Source of the DNA: MFD01213-c1 sp963704405
GTDB taxonomy: Bacteria; Planctomycetota; Phycisphaerae; Tepidisphaerales; Tepidisphaeraceae
Length of the DNA stretch: 64,000 nucleotides
Direction: 5' to 3'
NCBI GenBank assembly: GCA_963704405.1
Contig: OY969903.1
Span: 4,650,001 to 4,714,000 of the forward strand
Part shown: piece after piece, positions 29,187-40,003 of the stretch
Numbering within the stretch: position 1 is the first letter of the stretch
How the letters are laid out: each line of letters begins with the position of its first letter
Notes under the pieces: model-generated
What the model was told of the DNA's origin: nothing
Databases searched by the model: none
What the model saw: only the letters and a program-made list of their open reading frames with translations
Made by a program: the position numbers and the translations under genes

Positions 29187-30433
29187 ATGAGCAACGCTGT
29201 TTCATTCGGGATCACGGGCCTGGGGGGCTATGCCCGCTGGGCGTGCGAGCAACTGCTGATGGCGGTTGCGGAGCAGGATGACGCCGCGCCGGCAATTCGA
29301 TTCGTCGGTGTGTGTGATCCTGATTTGGCCGGCCGGGCTGCCCAGGCGCAGAAGATGCGGGCCGCGGGGATCACCGTCGTTCCGACGCTGGAGGAATTGC
29401 TAACCCTTCCGATCGATGCGCTCTGGCTGCCGCTGCCGATCGATCTCCATCGGCCATTCACCGAAAAATGCCTGGCGGCGGGGAAGGCGGTGCTGGTTGA
29501 AAAGCCGGCGGCAGGAACCGTGGACGAAGTGGATGCGATGATCGCCGCCCGCGATGGATCGGGGCTTCCGGTGGCGGTGGGGTTTCAGAATCTGTTTGAT
29601 CCGGCGACGTGGGCGGTGAAACGAAAATTGCTCGCGGGCGTTATTGGTAAGCCGATCTCCGCTTCGGTGCTGACATGCTGGCCGAGGTCGAATGCGTATT
29701 TTGCCCGCACGCAATGGGCGGGACGTTTGAAACACAATGACACATGGGTGCTGGACAGCCCGGCGAACAATGCGATGGCGCATTTTCTGAATTTGGCCTT
29801 GTTTCTGCTGGGACCAGCAGAGGCGGAATCGGCGACGCCGCTGGCTGTAGAAGCGGAGTTGTACCGCGCGAATCCGATCGAGAATTATGACACCTGCTGC
29901 CTGCGGTATGAGGTGGCGGGCGGAACAAAACTGCTGGTTGCTTATACGCATGCATGCCAGAGATTAGTGGACCCGACGATCACGATTGCCGGCGAGCGCG
30001 GAACAATGCGATTCTGGAACACCCGGCATTATGAGATCGCTGTTCACTCAGCAGGCGGCGCGACAACTGCGCCGGAAATATTGCCGGCGAGTCCGCACAG
30101 CGGGATGGCAGTCGTGCGGGAATTCGCGGCGTTTATGCGGGGAATGGCCGGGGCGCATGTCGCTACGCTGGAAAATGCGCGGCGCATACGGTGGCGGTCA
30201 ATGGGGCGTCTGAAGCCGCGGGGGTTCGAACGATCCCGGAAGAGTACATTCAGATTGTCACCAACCCCGATACCCATCCGCAGCGCATCGTACATGGAAT
30301 TGAAGAGGCTTTGATTGCGTGTGCGGAGGATGGGCGGATGCTGCATGAATCGGGGCGGGCAGGGTGGTCGGTGAAGGCAGGAAGCAAAAGCCTGCGCGGG
30401 TATTCACATTTTGCGGGGCCGATGGAAGATTGA
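29187..30433 (+). CDS. Gfo/Idh/MocA family oxidoreductase (frameshifted)
   Basis: A Rossmann start (VSFGITGLGGYARWAC) and the VEKPAAGTVDEVDAM motif near residue 110 define the family. The C-terminal domain covers the sugar site (SPANNAMAHFLNLALFLLG). The frame shifts at 30180-30185 (GCGCGGCGCAT). One extra G restores ATLENARAHTVAVNGASEAA and a normal end at 30433 (SLRGYSHFAGPMED). As read, the protein would end at 30314 with an unrelated tail. The substrate is not known. It precedes the convergent GH127 gene and an MFS sugar-acid transporter, so it may act on a released sugar. Confidence 0.8.
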
Positions 30434-30586
30434 GCGTCGCAGATGCTTTTTGAGTTTAAGTTCACATACAACAGATGAAAATCCATCCCCACCGCGGCCA
30501 TTCTCCCGGCGTACCGGAGGTGACGGGCAGGAGTGCGGTCGTCACAATTACACAATCGCGCGCTCAACCCATTCAAAGCGCCGCTT

Positions 30587-32514
30587 TCAATGCGGCGGGG
30601 CCTTCGCCGCCTGCTTGTCCTGCCAGTTTTGCAAAGCCTCGGCGGTCTTTGGCGCGATCTTCCAATAGACCGTATACCGCTCATCCACCACCGAATAGAT
30701 CGGCGCCAGCGTGATCGGGCCGGCGGCGCTGGAGGCGGTGAATTCCAGCGAGTGGCCTTCTATGGGCTGGATCGATGCCGTTAAATCTTCCCCTTCCTTC
30801 AGGAGCGGCGGCACATCAATCGTCCCTTGCGTGTACATCAACTGATCGGGTTTGAATTGCTGCTCGCGCGCCAGGTTTTCCTTGCCGAGCTTTCCGACGA
30901 GCACGACGGGCCCGTACATTACCGCCGCGACGGTGGGGTCATCGGGCATGGATTCCATATGCAGCCGCATGGGTATTTTGAGTTCAACACGATCGCCGTC
31001 GTTCCATGTCCGTGCGATGGACGCATAACTGCCGGGCGGAGTTGGGATGTCGATGGCCTTGCCATTCACGAGCACCTGAGCGCTATCCGTCCACCATGGA
31101 ATCCGCAGTTTCAGTGTGAGTTCTGTCGGCTTCCCGGCCTTCAACAGCAGCGTCGTCCCCGCTTCTTCGGGGAACTTCGTTTGCTGGCGGATGACCAGCC
31201 CGCGATCTTTCCAGTTCAGTCCCGTCGGGATGAACAGATTGACATAGAGGCTGTCCCGGTCATGAAAGTAGACGCTGTCGGAAAGTTTTGACCACGTTTC
31301 CACGCCGGTGCCATCGCAGCACCAGAATGAATCGGTTGGGGTGCTGAAGAGTTTGTAGCTGCCGGGCTTGAGTGACAGGAAATACATCAACTGCCCGCTC
31401 GCCGCATCCTGGCTTGGCCAGATGGAATTTAAAAAAGCCCGCTCGTAATAGTCGGCGTATTTGGGCTGCGGGTTCCAACTGAACAGGTGCCGCGTGAGCT
31501 TCAGCATGTTGTAGGTGCAGCAGGTTTCCTGCGTGCTGACCGCCAGTTCTGACGCGAGGCGGTTGGGCGTCGTCCGCCAATGCTCGGCGGTGCTGGTTCC
31601 ACCGGTGACAAACGCGCGGTGGTTGGTCACCTGGTCCCAGAAATATTCGGCGATGGTGCGAAATCGCTCGTCACTGGTGAGTTCATAGCACCTGGCCGCC
31701 CCGATGACTTTTGGAATGTGAGTGTTGGCGTGCAGCTTCGTCAGGTTGTCGACCTGGCGGGCGAGAGGATCGAAGAATGGGGTTTGGTCGAATTTTTCAG
31801 CCAGGTCTTTGAATTGTTCATCGCCGGTGACTGCGTAGAGGTTGTATGCGACCTCCATCATTCCGCCGAACTCATTTTTCCAGACGACGCGCATCTGCTC
31901 GTCGCTCAGCTTTGCGTTGCGCCTGGCAAAGTATCGAGCCATGCCCTTCACTTCATCCAGCGCCTGCGTGCTGCCCCAGGCGAGGTTTACATCAAGCAGG
32001 CCGGCCATGATTTTGTGAATGGTGTAATAAGGCGCCAGACTTTTTTGCCGGCTTCGAGGCGATCGAAGAATGATTCGGGGAAGGCGGAGAGATATTCACC
32101 GCCCAGGGCCCTTTGACAGTCGGCCAGACCGGCAACGATTTTGTCAGCGCGGGCGCGGATCTCTTCATCGCCGGTGCTTTGGTACATCAGTGCGCAGGCG
32201 GAGAGATAATGGCCTACAAAATGGCCTCGTAATTCGCCATCAGGCTTTTCCCAGCCACCCAAAGGCTCGGCGGCGGAAGGAATCCTGGCGTTAATGCGAA
32301 AGGTATGGAGCAATCGATCGGGGTCGAGGCTGAGGAGATATCGCCGATTGACTTCGAGCTTCTCTTTGAGGGGGCCTTCGAGGAGGCGGACGTCGGAAAG
32401 CGCAAATGGCTTGGCGACCATGCGCTGTTCATCAGATTGGGCGCGGTCTGCAGCACGAGTTGGATTGATTACGGCAGAAAGCAGGAATAGGAAAAATAAC
32501 ACTTTTAGATGCAT
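30587..32514 (-). CDS. GH127-type glycoside hydrolase (DUF1680, beta-L-arabinofuranosidase family), frameshifted
   Basis: Signal peptide LKVLFFLFLLSAVINPTRA, then the DUF1680 (alpha/alpha)6 barrel: ALSDVRLLEGPLKEKLEVN, LGGWEKPDGELRGHFVGHYL, QETCCTYNMLKLTRHLF and FWCCDGTGVETWSKL, whose Cys/Glu residues correspond to the metal and nucleophile region of the family. C-terminal beta domains follow. Family members release beta-L-arabinofuranose; the exact substrate is unknown. One frameshift at 32031-32036 (GGCGCC): an extra base gives FDRLEAGKKVWAPYYTIHKI and joins the halves. ATG 32514 has GGAGGAG upstream. Export suggests action on external polysaccharide. Confidence 0.82.
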
Positions 32515-32598
32515 GAGACTCCTCCGGGTGGTCCATTGCACTTTGCCCGACAACATTGTTTCGTTGGCGTCTTGTAGCACGGAGAGGTCTCGGCTCAA

Positions 32599-32976
32599 CT
32601 ACCATACATCTTGTTGCCCAAGCGTTTGTTGGTGAGCTCGGGGTGGCGGTGAATATGGTGGAAGAGGAAGACTAAGAGGAATCGCAGCCCCTGCGGCTGC
32701 GATTTGTCTTTAGTCTTTGTCTTTCGTTTTTTCTTTCTCTTCCGCGATATTCAACGCCGCCCAGGAATATCATTCGACCACAATCACTCCCACTAAAGAG
32801 GTATTAGAAAGATGAGACGAGACGCCTACGAAAAAATGAGCCACTGCCCGATAATTGACGACACCGCCCTGCTGCTTCATCATGCTATCAAATAAGGTTT
32901 AACGCCTTCAGATCACTTCAGTATATCTATTGCCGTCATGATTGGCGGTTTGTATCACTCATGCGGATGAGGAGCC
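32599..32976. other. Divergent intergenic region with a two-tier hairpin
   Basis: This region lies between the leftward GH127 and rightward MFS genes. It holds a hairpin at 32668-32717: inner stem AATCGCAGCC/GGCTGCGATT (32680-32689 with 32695-32704) and outer stem AAGACTAA/TTAGTCTT (32668-32675 with 32710-32717). A T-rich stretch follows. Since no gene ends here, it is unlikely to be an ordinary terminator. The remaining bases should contain the MFS promoter. Confidence 0.5.
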
Positions 32977-34329
32977 ATGGAACAAAACACGGCAGCAGTT
33001 GATGCCAGCGGCGTCACATCACCCGATGCCCTTGAATATGGCCAGGCGCCTTTCGTCAGCAGATACCGCTGGGTTATCTGCTCGCTGCTGTTCGCAGCCA
33101 CCACCATCAACTATGTCGATCGTTCTGTCCTGAGCGTGCTCGCGCCGACGCTTAAGGCCAAAATCGGCTGGACTGACACCAACTACGGCGACATCAACGC
33201 CGCTTTTTCCGCCGCCTATGCGTTGGGTTTTCTCTTCGCCGGCTGGTTCATGGATAAGTTCGGCACGCGGCTGGGGTACACAATCGCGCTGGTTTTCTGG
33301 AGTCTGGCGAGCATTGGGCATGCGTTTGTGAAAACCGCCTTTGGGTTTGGAGTCGCGCGGGTTTTCCTGGGTGTGGCCGAGGCGGGCAATTTCCCTGCAG
33401 CCATCAAGACTGTTGCCGAATGGTTCCCCAGCAAAGAACGCTCGTTCGCGATTGGGCTGTTCAACTCTGGCGCGAATATTGGCGCGATCGTCGCGCCAAT
33501 CCTTGTCCCGCTCATCACGATCTATTGGGGCTGGCAATGGGCTTTCATCATTACCGGCGCCGCTGGTTTGATCTGGGTTTTCTTCTGGATTCCCATCTAT
33601 CGCCGGCCGGCTGAACACCCGCGCGTTTCCAAGTCAGAGCTGGCGTACATTCAAAGCGATCCCGCCCAGCCAATCACCGCCCTTCCGTGGGCACACCTTC
33701 TGCCGCACCGGCAAACCTGGGCGTTCAGCATTGGGAAGTTTCTGACGGATCCGATCTGGTGGTTCTGGCTTTTCTGGGCGGCACCGTTTCTCAATAAGAA
33801 GTTCGGCGTGGATATCAAAACGATCGGCCTGCCGCTGGTGGTGATCTATAACTTCGCCACCATCGGAAGCATCGGCGGAGGGTATTTGTCGGGCGGCTTG
33901 ATCAAAGCCGGTTGGAGCCTCAACGCCGCCCGCAAAACCGCATTGCTGTTCTGCGCGTTGCTCGTCGTCCCCGTGATCATGGCATCGAGCGTTGGCAAGT
34001 GGCCGGCGATTTTTCTGCTGGGTCTTGCCGCCGCCGCCCATCAGGGTTTTTCGGCGAACCTTTTTGCGCTGCCGGGTGATTTGTTCCCCCGTCGAGCGGT
34101 GGGGTCGGTGGTCGGCATCGGTGGGATGTTTGGCTCTATCGCCGGCATTCTATTGCAACTGGCGTCGGGTCGGATCGTCGAGCGGTATGGATATCTTCCC
34201 CTTCTGATTATTGCCGGATCGGCTTACGTGCTGGCGGTGGCCATCATTCAATTACTCACACCGCGGCTGGAACCGGCGAACATCGACGGCGAGCAGTCGG
34301 GCGGATTTGAACCGATTGTCCGGCATTGA
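32977..34329 (+). CDS. MFS transporter, hexuronate/anion:cation symporter type
   Basis: 450 residues with about twelve transmembrane helices. The start of the first bundle has FAATTINYVDRSVLSVLAP, typical of the ExuT/anion:cation symporter branch. The loop between helices 2 and 3 is WFMDKFGTRLGY, and GVAEAGNFPAAIKTVAEWFP is the family signature in helices 4-5. Members import glucuronate, galacturonate, galactonate or related acids with protons; the substrate here is inferred only. GAGGAG sits just before the ATG. Its neighbours are a secreted GH127 enzyme and a Gfo/Idh/MocA oxidoreductase, suggesting uptake of a sugar or sugar acid from plant or algal polymers. Confidence 0.88.
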   Translation: MEQNTAAVDASGVTSPDALEYGQAPFVSRYRWVICSLLFAATTINYVDRSVLSVLAPTLKAKIGWTDTNYGDINAAFSAAYALGFLFAGWFMDKFGTRLGYTIALVFWSLASIGHAFVKTAFGFGVARVFLGVAEAGNFPAAIKTVAEWFPSKERSFAIGLFNSGANIGAIVAPILVPLITIYWGWQWAFIITGAAGLIWVFFWIPIYRRPAEHPRVSKSELAYIQSDPAQPITALPWAHLLPHRQTWAFSIGKFLTDPIWWFWLFWAAPFLNKKFGVDIKTIGLPLVVIYNFATIGSIGGGYLSGGLIKAGWSLNAARKTALLFCALLVVPVIMASSVGKWPAIFLLGLAAAAHQGFSANLFALPGDLFPRRAVGSVVGIGGMFGSIAGILLQLASGRIVERYGYLPLLIIAGSAYVLAVAIIQLLTPRLEPANIDGEQSGGFEPIVRH

Positions 34330-34568
34330 TTTATATTTGGCCACGCCGCATCGCGTGGATCTGCCTGGCGATGGCTTGGCCTGTTGCCGGCGATCTAAAA
34401 TCATCCCTTTTTGGCGACAGTCGCCGTTGCTCTTTCCTGTTTCCGGTGTCCGTGCTATTCTTTGCCTCGACTCGCCGGACCATAAAAATATTCCATAAAA
34501 AATTCGCCGACTTCATTCAAGCATGCATACGATTCGCCTCGGCTGACCCGCAATACGCACGGAGACCC

Positions 34569-35912
34569 ATGAAATCCAACTCCTCTTCCAATGCCCCCCC
34601 CGCCTCCATTGCAGGCGGATTCGTGTCCCAATTGTCATACATGCGACCGTCCATCATTAGACCAATAACCTCTGTCGCAGTGCTGGCAATGGCGTTGGCG
34701 GGTTGCAATCGTGACGCGGGGCAAGCTGGCGCCGCGGGTGGGATGCCACCGCCGCTGGTCACTGTTGCGTCGGCAATCGCGACGGATGTGCCTATTTATC
34801 TGGATGAACCTGTGGGGAAAGCGGTTGCGACAGAGACGGTGACTATTCAGCCACAGGTTACCGGGATGTTGATTGCGCGGCATTTTGAAGACGGTGTGGA
34901 TGTGCATCAGGGGGATCTGCTGTTTGAAATTGACCGCCGACCGTTTGAAGCGTTGCTGGCGCAGGCGAATGCGACGCTGCTGCAAAATAAGGCCACGCTG
35001 GATTTTGCGCAGCGGGATTTCGCGCGTGTAGAACATCTGCAGGGCACGAGCGCTGTTTCGGAGCAGGATTTCGACCAGAAGAAGAACGCGGTCGCGCTTG
35101 CAGAGGCACAGGTAAAGGCGGGCGAAGCGGCGGTTCAGACAGCGGAGCTTAATCTGCAATATTGCGCAGATTCGTTCCCCGATCGATGGACGAACCGGGC
35201 ATCGGCTCGTCGATCCGGGCAATGTCGTCAGTTCTTCCGGGCCGAACGGCGGCACCAACATGCTGGTGATCCAGAAGATCGATCCGATTTATGCCGACTT
35301 CACCGTGACAGAAAATGACCTGACGCGCGTTCGGCACTATATGTCGCAGGGGACATTGAAGGTGGAGGCGGAACTGCCGCAGGATGTGAGCGGCGCGCGG
35401 GCGCATCCGGGGCTCCGGCCACTCAGCCGGCGTCGGCTTCGCCGGCCACATCGCCATCGGATTCCAATAAACCTTTCGAACCTCGGGCCGGGCAACTGAC
35501 ATTTTTGGATAACGCCGTTCAGGATGGCACTGGCACTGTGAAGCTCCGCGCGCTGGTCCCCAATGCAGACCAGCATTTCTGGCCGGGGCAGTTTGTGCAC
35601 GTGCGGCTGGTGCTGACCGTTAAGAACAACGCGGTGCTTATCCCCAATCAGGCAACGCAGATCAGCCAGAAAGGTCCGTTTGTTTATGTCGTGAACAAGA
35701 ACGGGCAGGCCGACCTTCGGCCGATCGTGCCGGGGCAGCGGCAAGGGGACATGATTGTCGTTGAGCAAGGCGTTGAGCCAGGCGAGCAGGTGATTGTCAC
35801 CGGGCAACTGCTGCTTCAGCCGGGAGCGAAGGTGACTGTTCAGGGCGCCGGGCCGGGGCCGGGGGGTCCGCCGACGGCTAGCGCGTCCGCTAAATCGGAG
35901 GGCCAGTCGTGA
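34569..35912 (+). CDS. RND efflux membrane-fusion protein (frameshifted twice)
   Basis: A periplasmic adaptor lipoprotein of an RND pump. The signal peptide ends in the lipobox ALAGC. Then come a barrel/lipoyl half (PQVTGMLIARHFEDGVDVHQGDLL), a helical hairpin (QRDFARVEHLQ, EAQVKAGEAAVQTAELNLQY), the second lipoyl half IRSPIDGRTG and a C-terminal domain with FWPGQFVHVRLVL. The frame is disturbed at 35164-35168 (TGCGCAG, one base too many or two too few) and at 35393-35404 (GCGCGCGGGCGC, one base missing). Corrected, it runs to the TGA at 35912, which overlaps the GTG start of the pump gene. ATG 34569 has GGAGA upstream. Confidence 0.82.
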
Positions 35913-38900
35913 ATCTCTCCGAGCCATTTATTCGTCGTCCTGTCATGACCGTGCTGCTCACGGTGTCGGCTGTCCTGTTTGGCATTCTGGCATACAAAGC
36001 GCTGCCGGTGAATGACCTCCCGGCGGTGGATTATCCGGTCATTCAGGTGCAGGTTGCGTATCCGGGCGCTACGCCGGAAACGATGGCGAACAATGTCGCG
36101 ACCCCGCTCGAGCGGCAGTTCATGCAGATACCCGGGCTGGAGCTGGTCACCAGCAATTCCAGCCAGGGCAATTCGAATTTCACCCTGCAGTTTGACCTGA
36201 GCAAGAGCATCGACGCGGCGGCGACCGACGTGTCGACCGCCATCACCCAGGCGACCGGCCAGCTTCCACCGGACCTGCCCAGCCCGCCGACGCTGAGCAA
36301 GACCAACCCGAATGACCAGCCGATCAAGTACATCGCGCTATTCAGCAATTCGGTGACGCGCGGCCAGCTTTATGACTATGCCAACACGCAGGCAGGGCAG
36401 CGGATCAGCATCGTGCCGGGCGTGAGCCGGGTGCAGGTGTATGGAACGCCGTCCGCGGTGCGAATCAAGGCTGATCCGACTCGGCTCGCGGTGCGCGGGC
36501 TGACGATGGAAGACCTGACCAAGGCGATCCAGAACAACACCAGCTATCAGGGCGCCGGGCAATTTGACGGACCCAACCGAACATTCCTGCTTCAGCCGCA
36601 GGGTCAGCTTGAGAACGCTGAGCAGTACAACAACATGGTGATCGCCTATCGCAATCAGGCGCCGATCTTCCTGAAAGACGTCGCCACTGCGCGCGATGCG
36701 GTTCAGGATGAGCGAATCGATCTGCGGTTCTGGGTGCGCGATCGCGAGGTGCCGACGGCGACGGTCGTGATGGCCGTCTTCCGCCAGGCGGGTGCGAATG
36801 CCGTGCAGGTTTCGCAGGCGGTGGAACAGTTGATTCCCACCATTCAGCAAACGCTGCCTGGATCGGTTCAGATCAAAACGATTTATGACCGGTCATTGTC
36901 GATTGTGCACAGCGTCAGTGACGTCCAGGAAACGCTGTTCATTGCGTTTGGGCTGGTAGTGCTGGTGATCTTCGCATTTCTTGGCCGCGCGACTGACACA
37001 CTGATCCCGGTGGTGGCGCTGCCGCTGTCGCTCCTGCTGACGTTCGTGGCGATGAACGTCCTGGGGTATAGCCTGGACAACCTCTCATTGATGGCGCTCA
37101 CGCTGGCGATCGGATTCCTGGTGGACGATGCGATCGTGTTCCTGGAAAACGTCGTGCGCCGAATGGAGAAATATAATGAGCCGCCGCTTCTGGCGTCTTT
37201 GCGCGGGGCACAGGAAATCAGCTTTACGATTTTATCGATGACGATTTCGCTGGCGGCTGTGTTTTTGCCGCTGGTGCTGATGTCGGGATTGATGGGCCGC
37301 ATCTTCCGCGAATTTTCCGTCACGATCATCATTTCCATTTTCGCCAGCGGCATTGTCTCGTTGACGTTGACACCGTTGATGTGCGCCCGGCTTTTGAGCC
37401 AGCGAGGACATGGCACCAAAAAGACATGGCTGGAACGGGTCATCGGCGGTGTGGAGCGGCGCGTGCTTGGCGTCTATGGCAACTCCCTTTGGTTCTTCCT
37501 TCACCATAAGTGGATATCTGCCGTCACGTGGATTTTGTGCCTGGCCGGCACGATCTTTCTCTTCCGCATTATTCCAAAGTCATTTCTTCCGGTGGGTGAC
37601 AGCGGTTTCATGTTCGGCGTGATGATCGCTCAGCAGGGCAGCAGCCCGGACCAGATGCATCGGTATCAGACCGGCGCTGTGAACGCGCTGGCGGGTAATC
37701 CCAACGTCGAACTGGCCGTCACGGTCACGGGTTTGAGCGGATTTTTGAGTTCCAACCAGGGATTCATGTTCGCATTCCTGAAGGACCCGCAGGACCGAAC
37801 AGCCAGCCGCATGACTGGCGAAAAGCATCCACCGATCCAGACGGTCGCCCGGGAAATTGCGGGGTCGATGGTGATGTCCAACCCCGGCCTGCTGGCGTTC
37901 CTTCAGCCTCAGCCGGTATTGCAGATTGCGACCGGCGCCGCCAGCCGCAATCAGGGACAGTTTTCTTATGCGATCTCCGGCGTTGACCCGCAGGAGGTCT
38001 ATGCGACAGCGGGGAGATTGTTCGGCGCGTTCATGATGGAAGGGGCTGGAAAATATTTCCTGCCGGTGATGCAGGGCGGCATCTCTTCAGACATGTATCT
38101 GCAAACGCCGAATCTGCAGATTCAGATTCTTCGCGAGGAAGCGGCCAGCTACGGTGTTTCCCCGACGCGCATCGAAACGCTGCTCCGCAACGCATATAGC
38201 CAGAACTACGTTTACCTCATCAAGCGGCCGACGAATCAGTACCAGGTGATCCTGGAAGTGGACGACAAGGATCGGAGCGAGCCGCAGGATTTGAGTTTGC
38301 TGTACATCAAATCCGACGACGGCACGCGCACGGTGCCGCTGACTGCGGTAGCCAAGTACGTTCCGGCGCTTGGCCCGCTTTCGGTGAACCATTTGAATCA
38401 GTTCACCAGCGTCACGTTCAGCTTCAACCTGATGCCCGGCGTGGCATTGGGCGATGCGACGAACTTCATCGATCAGAAAGCCCAGCAGATCATCCCGCGC
38501 ACGATGCGCGCCGACTTTCAGGGTGAAGCGCTCACGTTCCGCAATACGGTTTCCAATCTGACGATTCTGATGGTCATGGCGGTCTTTGTCATGTACGTCA
38601 TCCTGGGCATTCTTTACGAAAGCTATCTGCACCCGATCACGGTGCTTTCGTCGCTGCCGGTCGCGCTTGTCGGCGGGCTGGCCACGCTGCTGCTTTTCGG
38701 GCAGGAAGCATCACTTTATGCCTACATCGGCATGTTCATGCTGATGGGGATCGTGAAGAAGAACGGCATCATGATTGTGGACTTTGCGCTTCAGCGCGTC
38801 GCGTCGGGTGAGACGGCGGAGCAGGCGATTCATGACGCCAGCATGGACCGTTTCCGGCCAATCATCATGACGACGCTGGCCGCCGTGATGGGCGCGATCC

Positions 38901-39202
38901 CGATCGCGCTGGGCTTTGGCGCTGATGGCGCCGGGCGGCGGCCGCTGGGGCTGGTCATCATCGGCGGATTGATTGTGTCGCAGTTCATCACGCTATACGT
39001 GACGCCCGCCATCTATCTGTACCTGGAAAACTTCCAGGAAGGCGTGCTGGACCGCACCAGCTTCTTCCGCAGCACCCGAACCCACCACGAAGAAATGGAT
39101 GCACTCATGGAAACCATCCATGGGAAGCATGGGGATGGGAACGGAAACGGAAATGGCGGCGGCGAAAAGCCTCGGCCAGTGCTGGCGGCTGAACATGACT
39201 GA
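35909..39202 (+). CDS. RND multidrug efflux pump, inner-membrane transporter (AcrB/MexF type)
   Basis: 1097 residues, intact, the usual size of hydrophobe/amphiphile RND pumps. It has an N-terminal helix (FIRRPVMTVLLTVSAVLFG), two large periplasmic loops and twelve expected helices. The proton-relay Asp pair is in GFLVDDAIVFLENVVRRM and the matching Lys in LMGIVKKNGIMIVDF. It exports drugs, solvents or lipophilic compounds using the proton gradient. Start GTG 35909 overlaps the adaptor stop (GTGA), so translation is coupled. No outer-membrane TolC-like gene follows, so the channel must be encoded elsewhere. Confidence 0.95.
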   Translation: MNLSEPFIRRPVMTVLLTVSAVLFGILAYKALPVNDLPAVDYPVIQVQVAYPGATPETMANNVATPLERQFMQIPGLELVTSNSSQGNSNFTLQFDLSKSIDAAATDVSTAITQATGQLPPDLPSPPTLSKTNPNDQPIKYIALFSNSVTRGQLYDYANTQAGQRISIVPGVSRVQVYGTPSAVRIKADPTRLAVRGLTMEDLTKAIQNNTSYQGAGQFDGPNRTFLLQPQGQLENAEQYNNMVIAYRNQAPIFLKDVATARDAVQDERIDLRFWVRDREVPTATVVMAVFRQAGANAVQVSQAVEQLIPTIQQTLPGSVQIKTIYDRSLSIVHSVSDVQETLFIAFGLVVLVIFAFLGRATDTLIPVVALPLSLLLTFVAMNVLGYSLDNLSLMALTLAIGFLVDDAIVFLENVVRRMEKYNEPPLLASLRGAQEISFTILSMTISLAAVFLPLVLMSGLMGRIFREFSVTIIISIFASGIVSLTLTPLMCARLLSQRGHGTKKTWLERVIGGVERRVLGVYGNSLWFFLHHKWISAVTWILCLAGTIFLFRIIPKSFLPVGDSGFMFGVMIAQQGSSPDQMHRYQTGAVNALAGNPNVELAVTVTGLSGFLSSNQGFMFAFLKDPQDRTASRMTGEKHPPIQTVAREIAGSMVMSNPGLLAFLQPQPVLQIATGAASRNQGQFSYAISGVDPQEVYATAGRLFGAFMMEGAGKYFLPVMQGGISSDMYLQTPNLQIQILREEAASYGVSPTRIETLLRNAYSQNYVYLIKRPTNQYQVILEVDDKDRSEPQDLSLLYIKSDDGTRTVPLTAVAKYVPALGPLSVNHLNQFTSVTFSFNLMPGVALGDATNFIDQKAQQIIPRTMRADFQGEALTFRNTVSNLTILMVMAVFVMYVILGILYESYLHPITVLSSLPVALVGGLATLLLFGQEASLYAYIGMFMLMGIVKKNGIMIVDFALQRVASGETAEQAIHDASMDRFRPIIMTTLAAVMGAIPIALGFGADGAGRRPLGLVIIGGLIVSQFITLYVTPAIYLYLENFQEGVLDRTSFFRSTRTHHEEMDALMETIHGKHGDGNGNGNGGGEKPRPVLAAEHD

Positions 39203-39319
39203 TGCGGCCAATAGATAGCAGACAGCTTGGCTATCTACATATGATTACTTTCCGCGTGCATCTGCGCCCGTCCGTGGCTAACATCACCCTGCACTTCCCA
39301 GCCACGAACAAGAGGCGCC

Positions 39320-39928
39320 ATGACCACCATTGCGACATACGGTGACGTCGTTGAGGCCAACCTGGCTCGAAGCCTGCTTGAATCTGCGGACATCCGTGCT
39401 TTTCTGGCTGACGAGGGCACGGTCGGGCTCGCGTGGCATCTCACGACCGCACTTGGCGGAGTAAAACTCCAGGTCGCGGATGAAGACGCCAAAAAGGCCG
39501 CCGCCGCACTTTTTGCCCAGCGCGATCACCATTTAAACGAATCCGAAACAGACGATCTTTTGCAGGGCGCCGGCGACGATCGTACGCACCGGGTTGCCGG
39601 TGGCGATGATCGCCGGGCCGGCAATGAACAGGCCGTGGATGATCTGCCTGAACCCGACAGCCATGCAAGCGAATTCCCTGATACTGTCGCCGAGACGGAA
39701 CCGACCTTGCGCGAGCTTACCGCCGTCCGAGCGCTGCGCGGCGCTATCCTTGGCATCCTGCTGTTCCCCATTCAGTTCTATGTTTTCTGGCTTCTTCTCA
39801 AGATATTTGTCTCTGAGGAGCGACTCGATCCTGCTCCGCGGCGAAAGGCGTTTGTCGCCGCCTTGATCAATGTCCCCTTCATCGTGATAACGCCTTTTGC
39901 CGCGAAATTCTTACTGCCTGCCCGATAA
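39320..39928 (+). CDS. DUF2007-domain membrane protein
   Basis: 202 residues. The first 75 form a DUF2007-like signal-transducing fold (YGDVVEANLARSLLESADIRAFL, GGVKLQVADEDAKKAAAAL). A long acidic, probably disordered linker follows. Then come two hydrophobic helices (AILGILLFPIQFYVFWLLLKIFV and AFVAALINVPFIVITPFAAKFLL). Probably an inner-membrane protein with a cytoplasmic N-terminus. The role is unknown; DUF2007 has been linked to PII-like folds. It stands alone between the efflux pump and gatB. Confidence 0.7.
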   Translation: MTTIATYGDVVEANLARSLLESADIRAFLADEGTVGLAWHLTTALGGVKLQVADEDAKKAAAALFAQRDHHLNESETDDLLQGAGDDRTHRVAGGDDRRAGNEQAVDDLPEPDSHASEFPDTVAETEPTLRELTAVRALRGAILGILLFPIQFYVFWLLLKIFVSEERLDPAPRRKAFVAALINVPFIVITPFAAKFLLPAR

Positions 39929-40003
39929 AGCGGCCCGCTTCTCCCGTGGCAAATAGCGACTCCACGACTATACTGCCCCGCGTCTTTCACCGGAGAAATT
40001 GAC

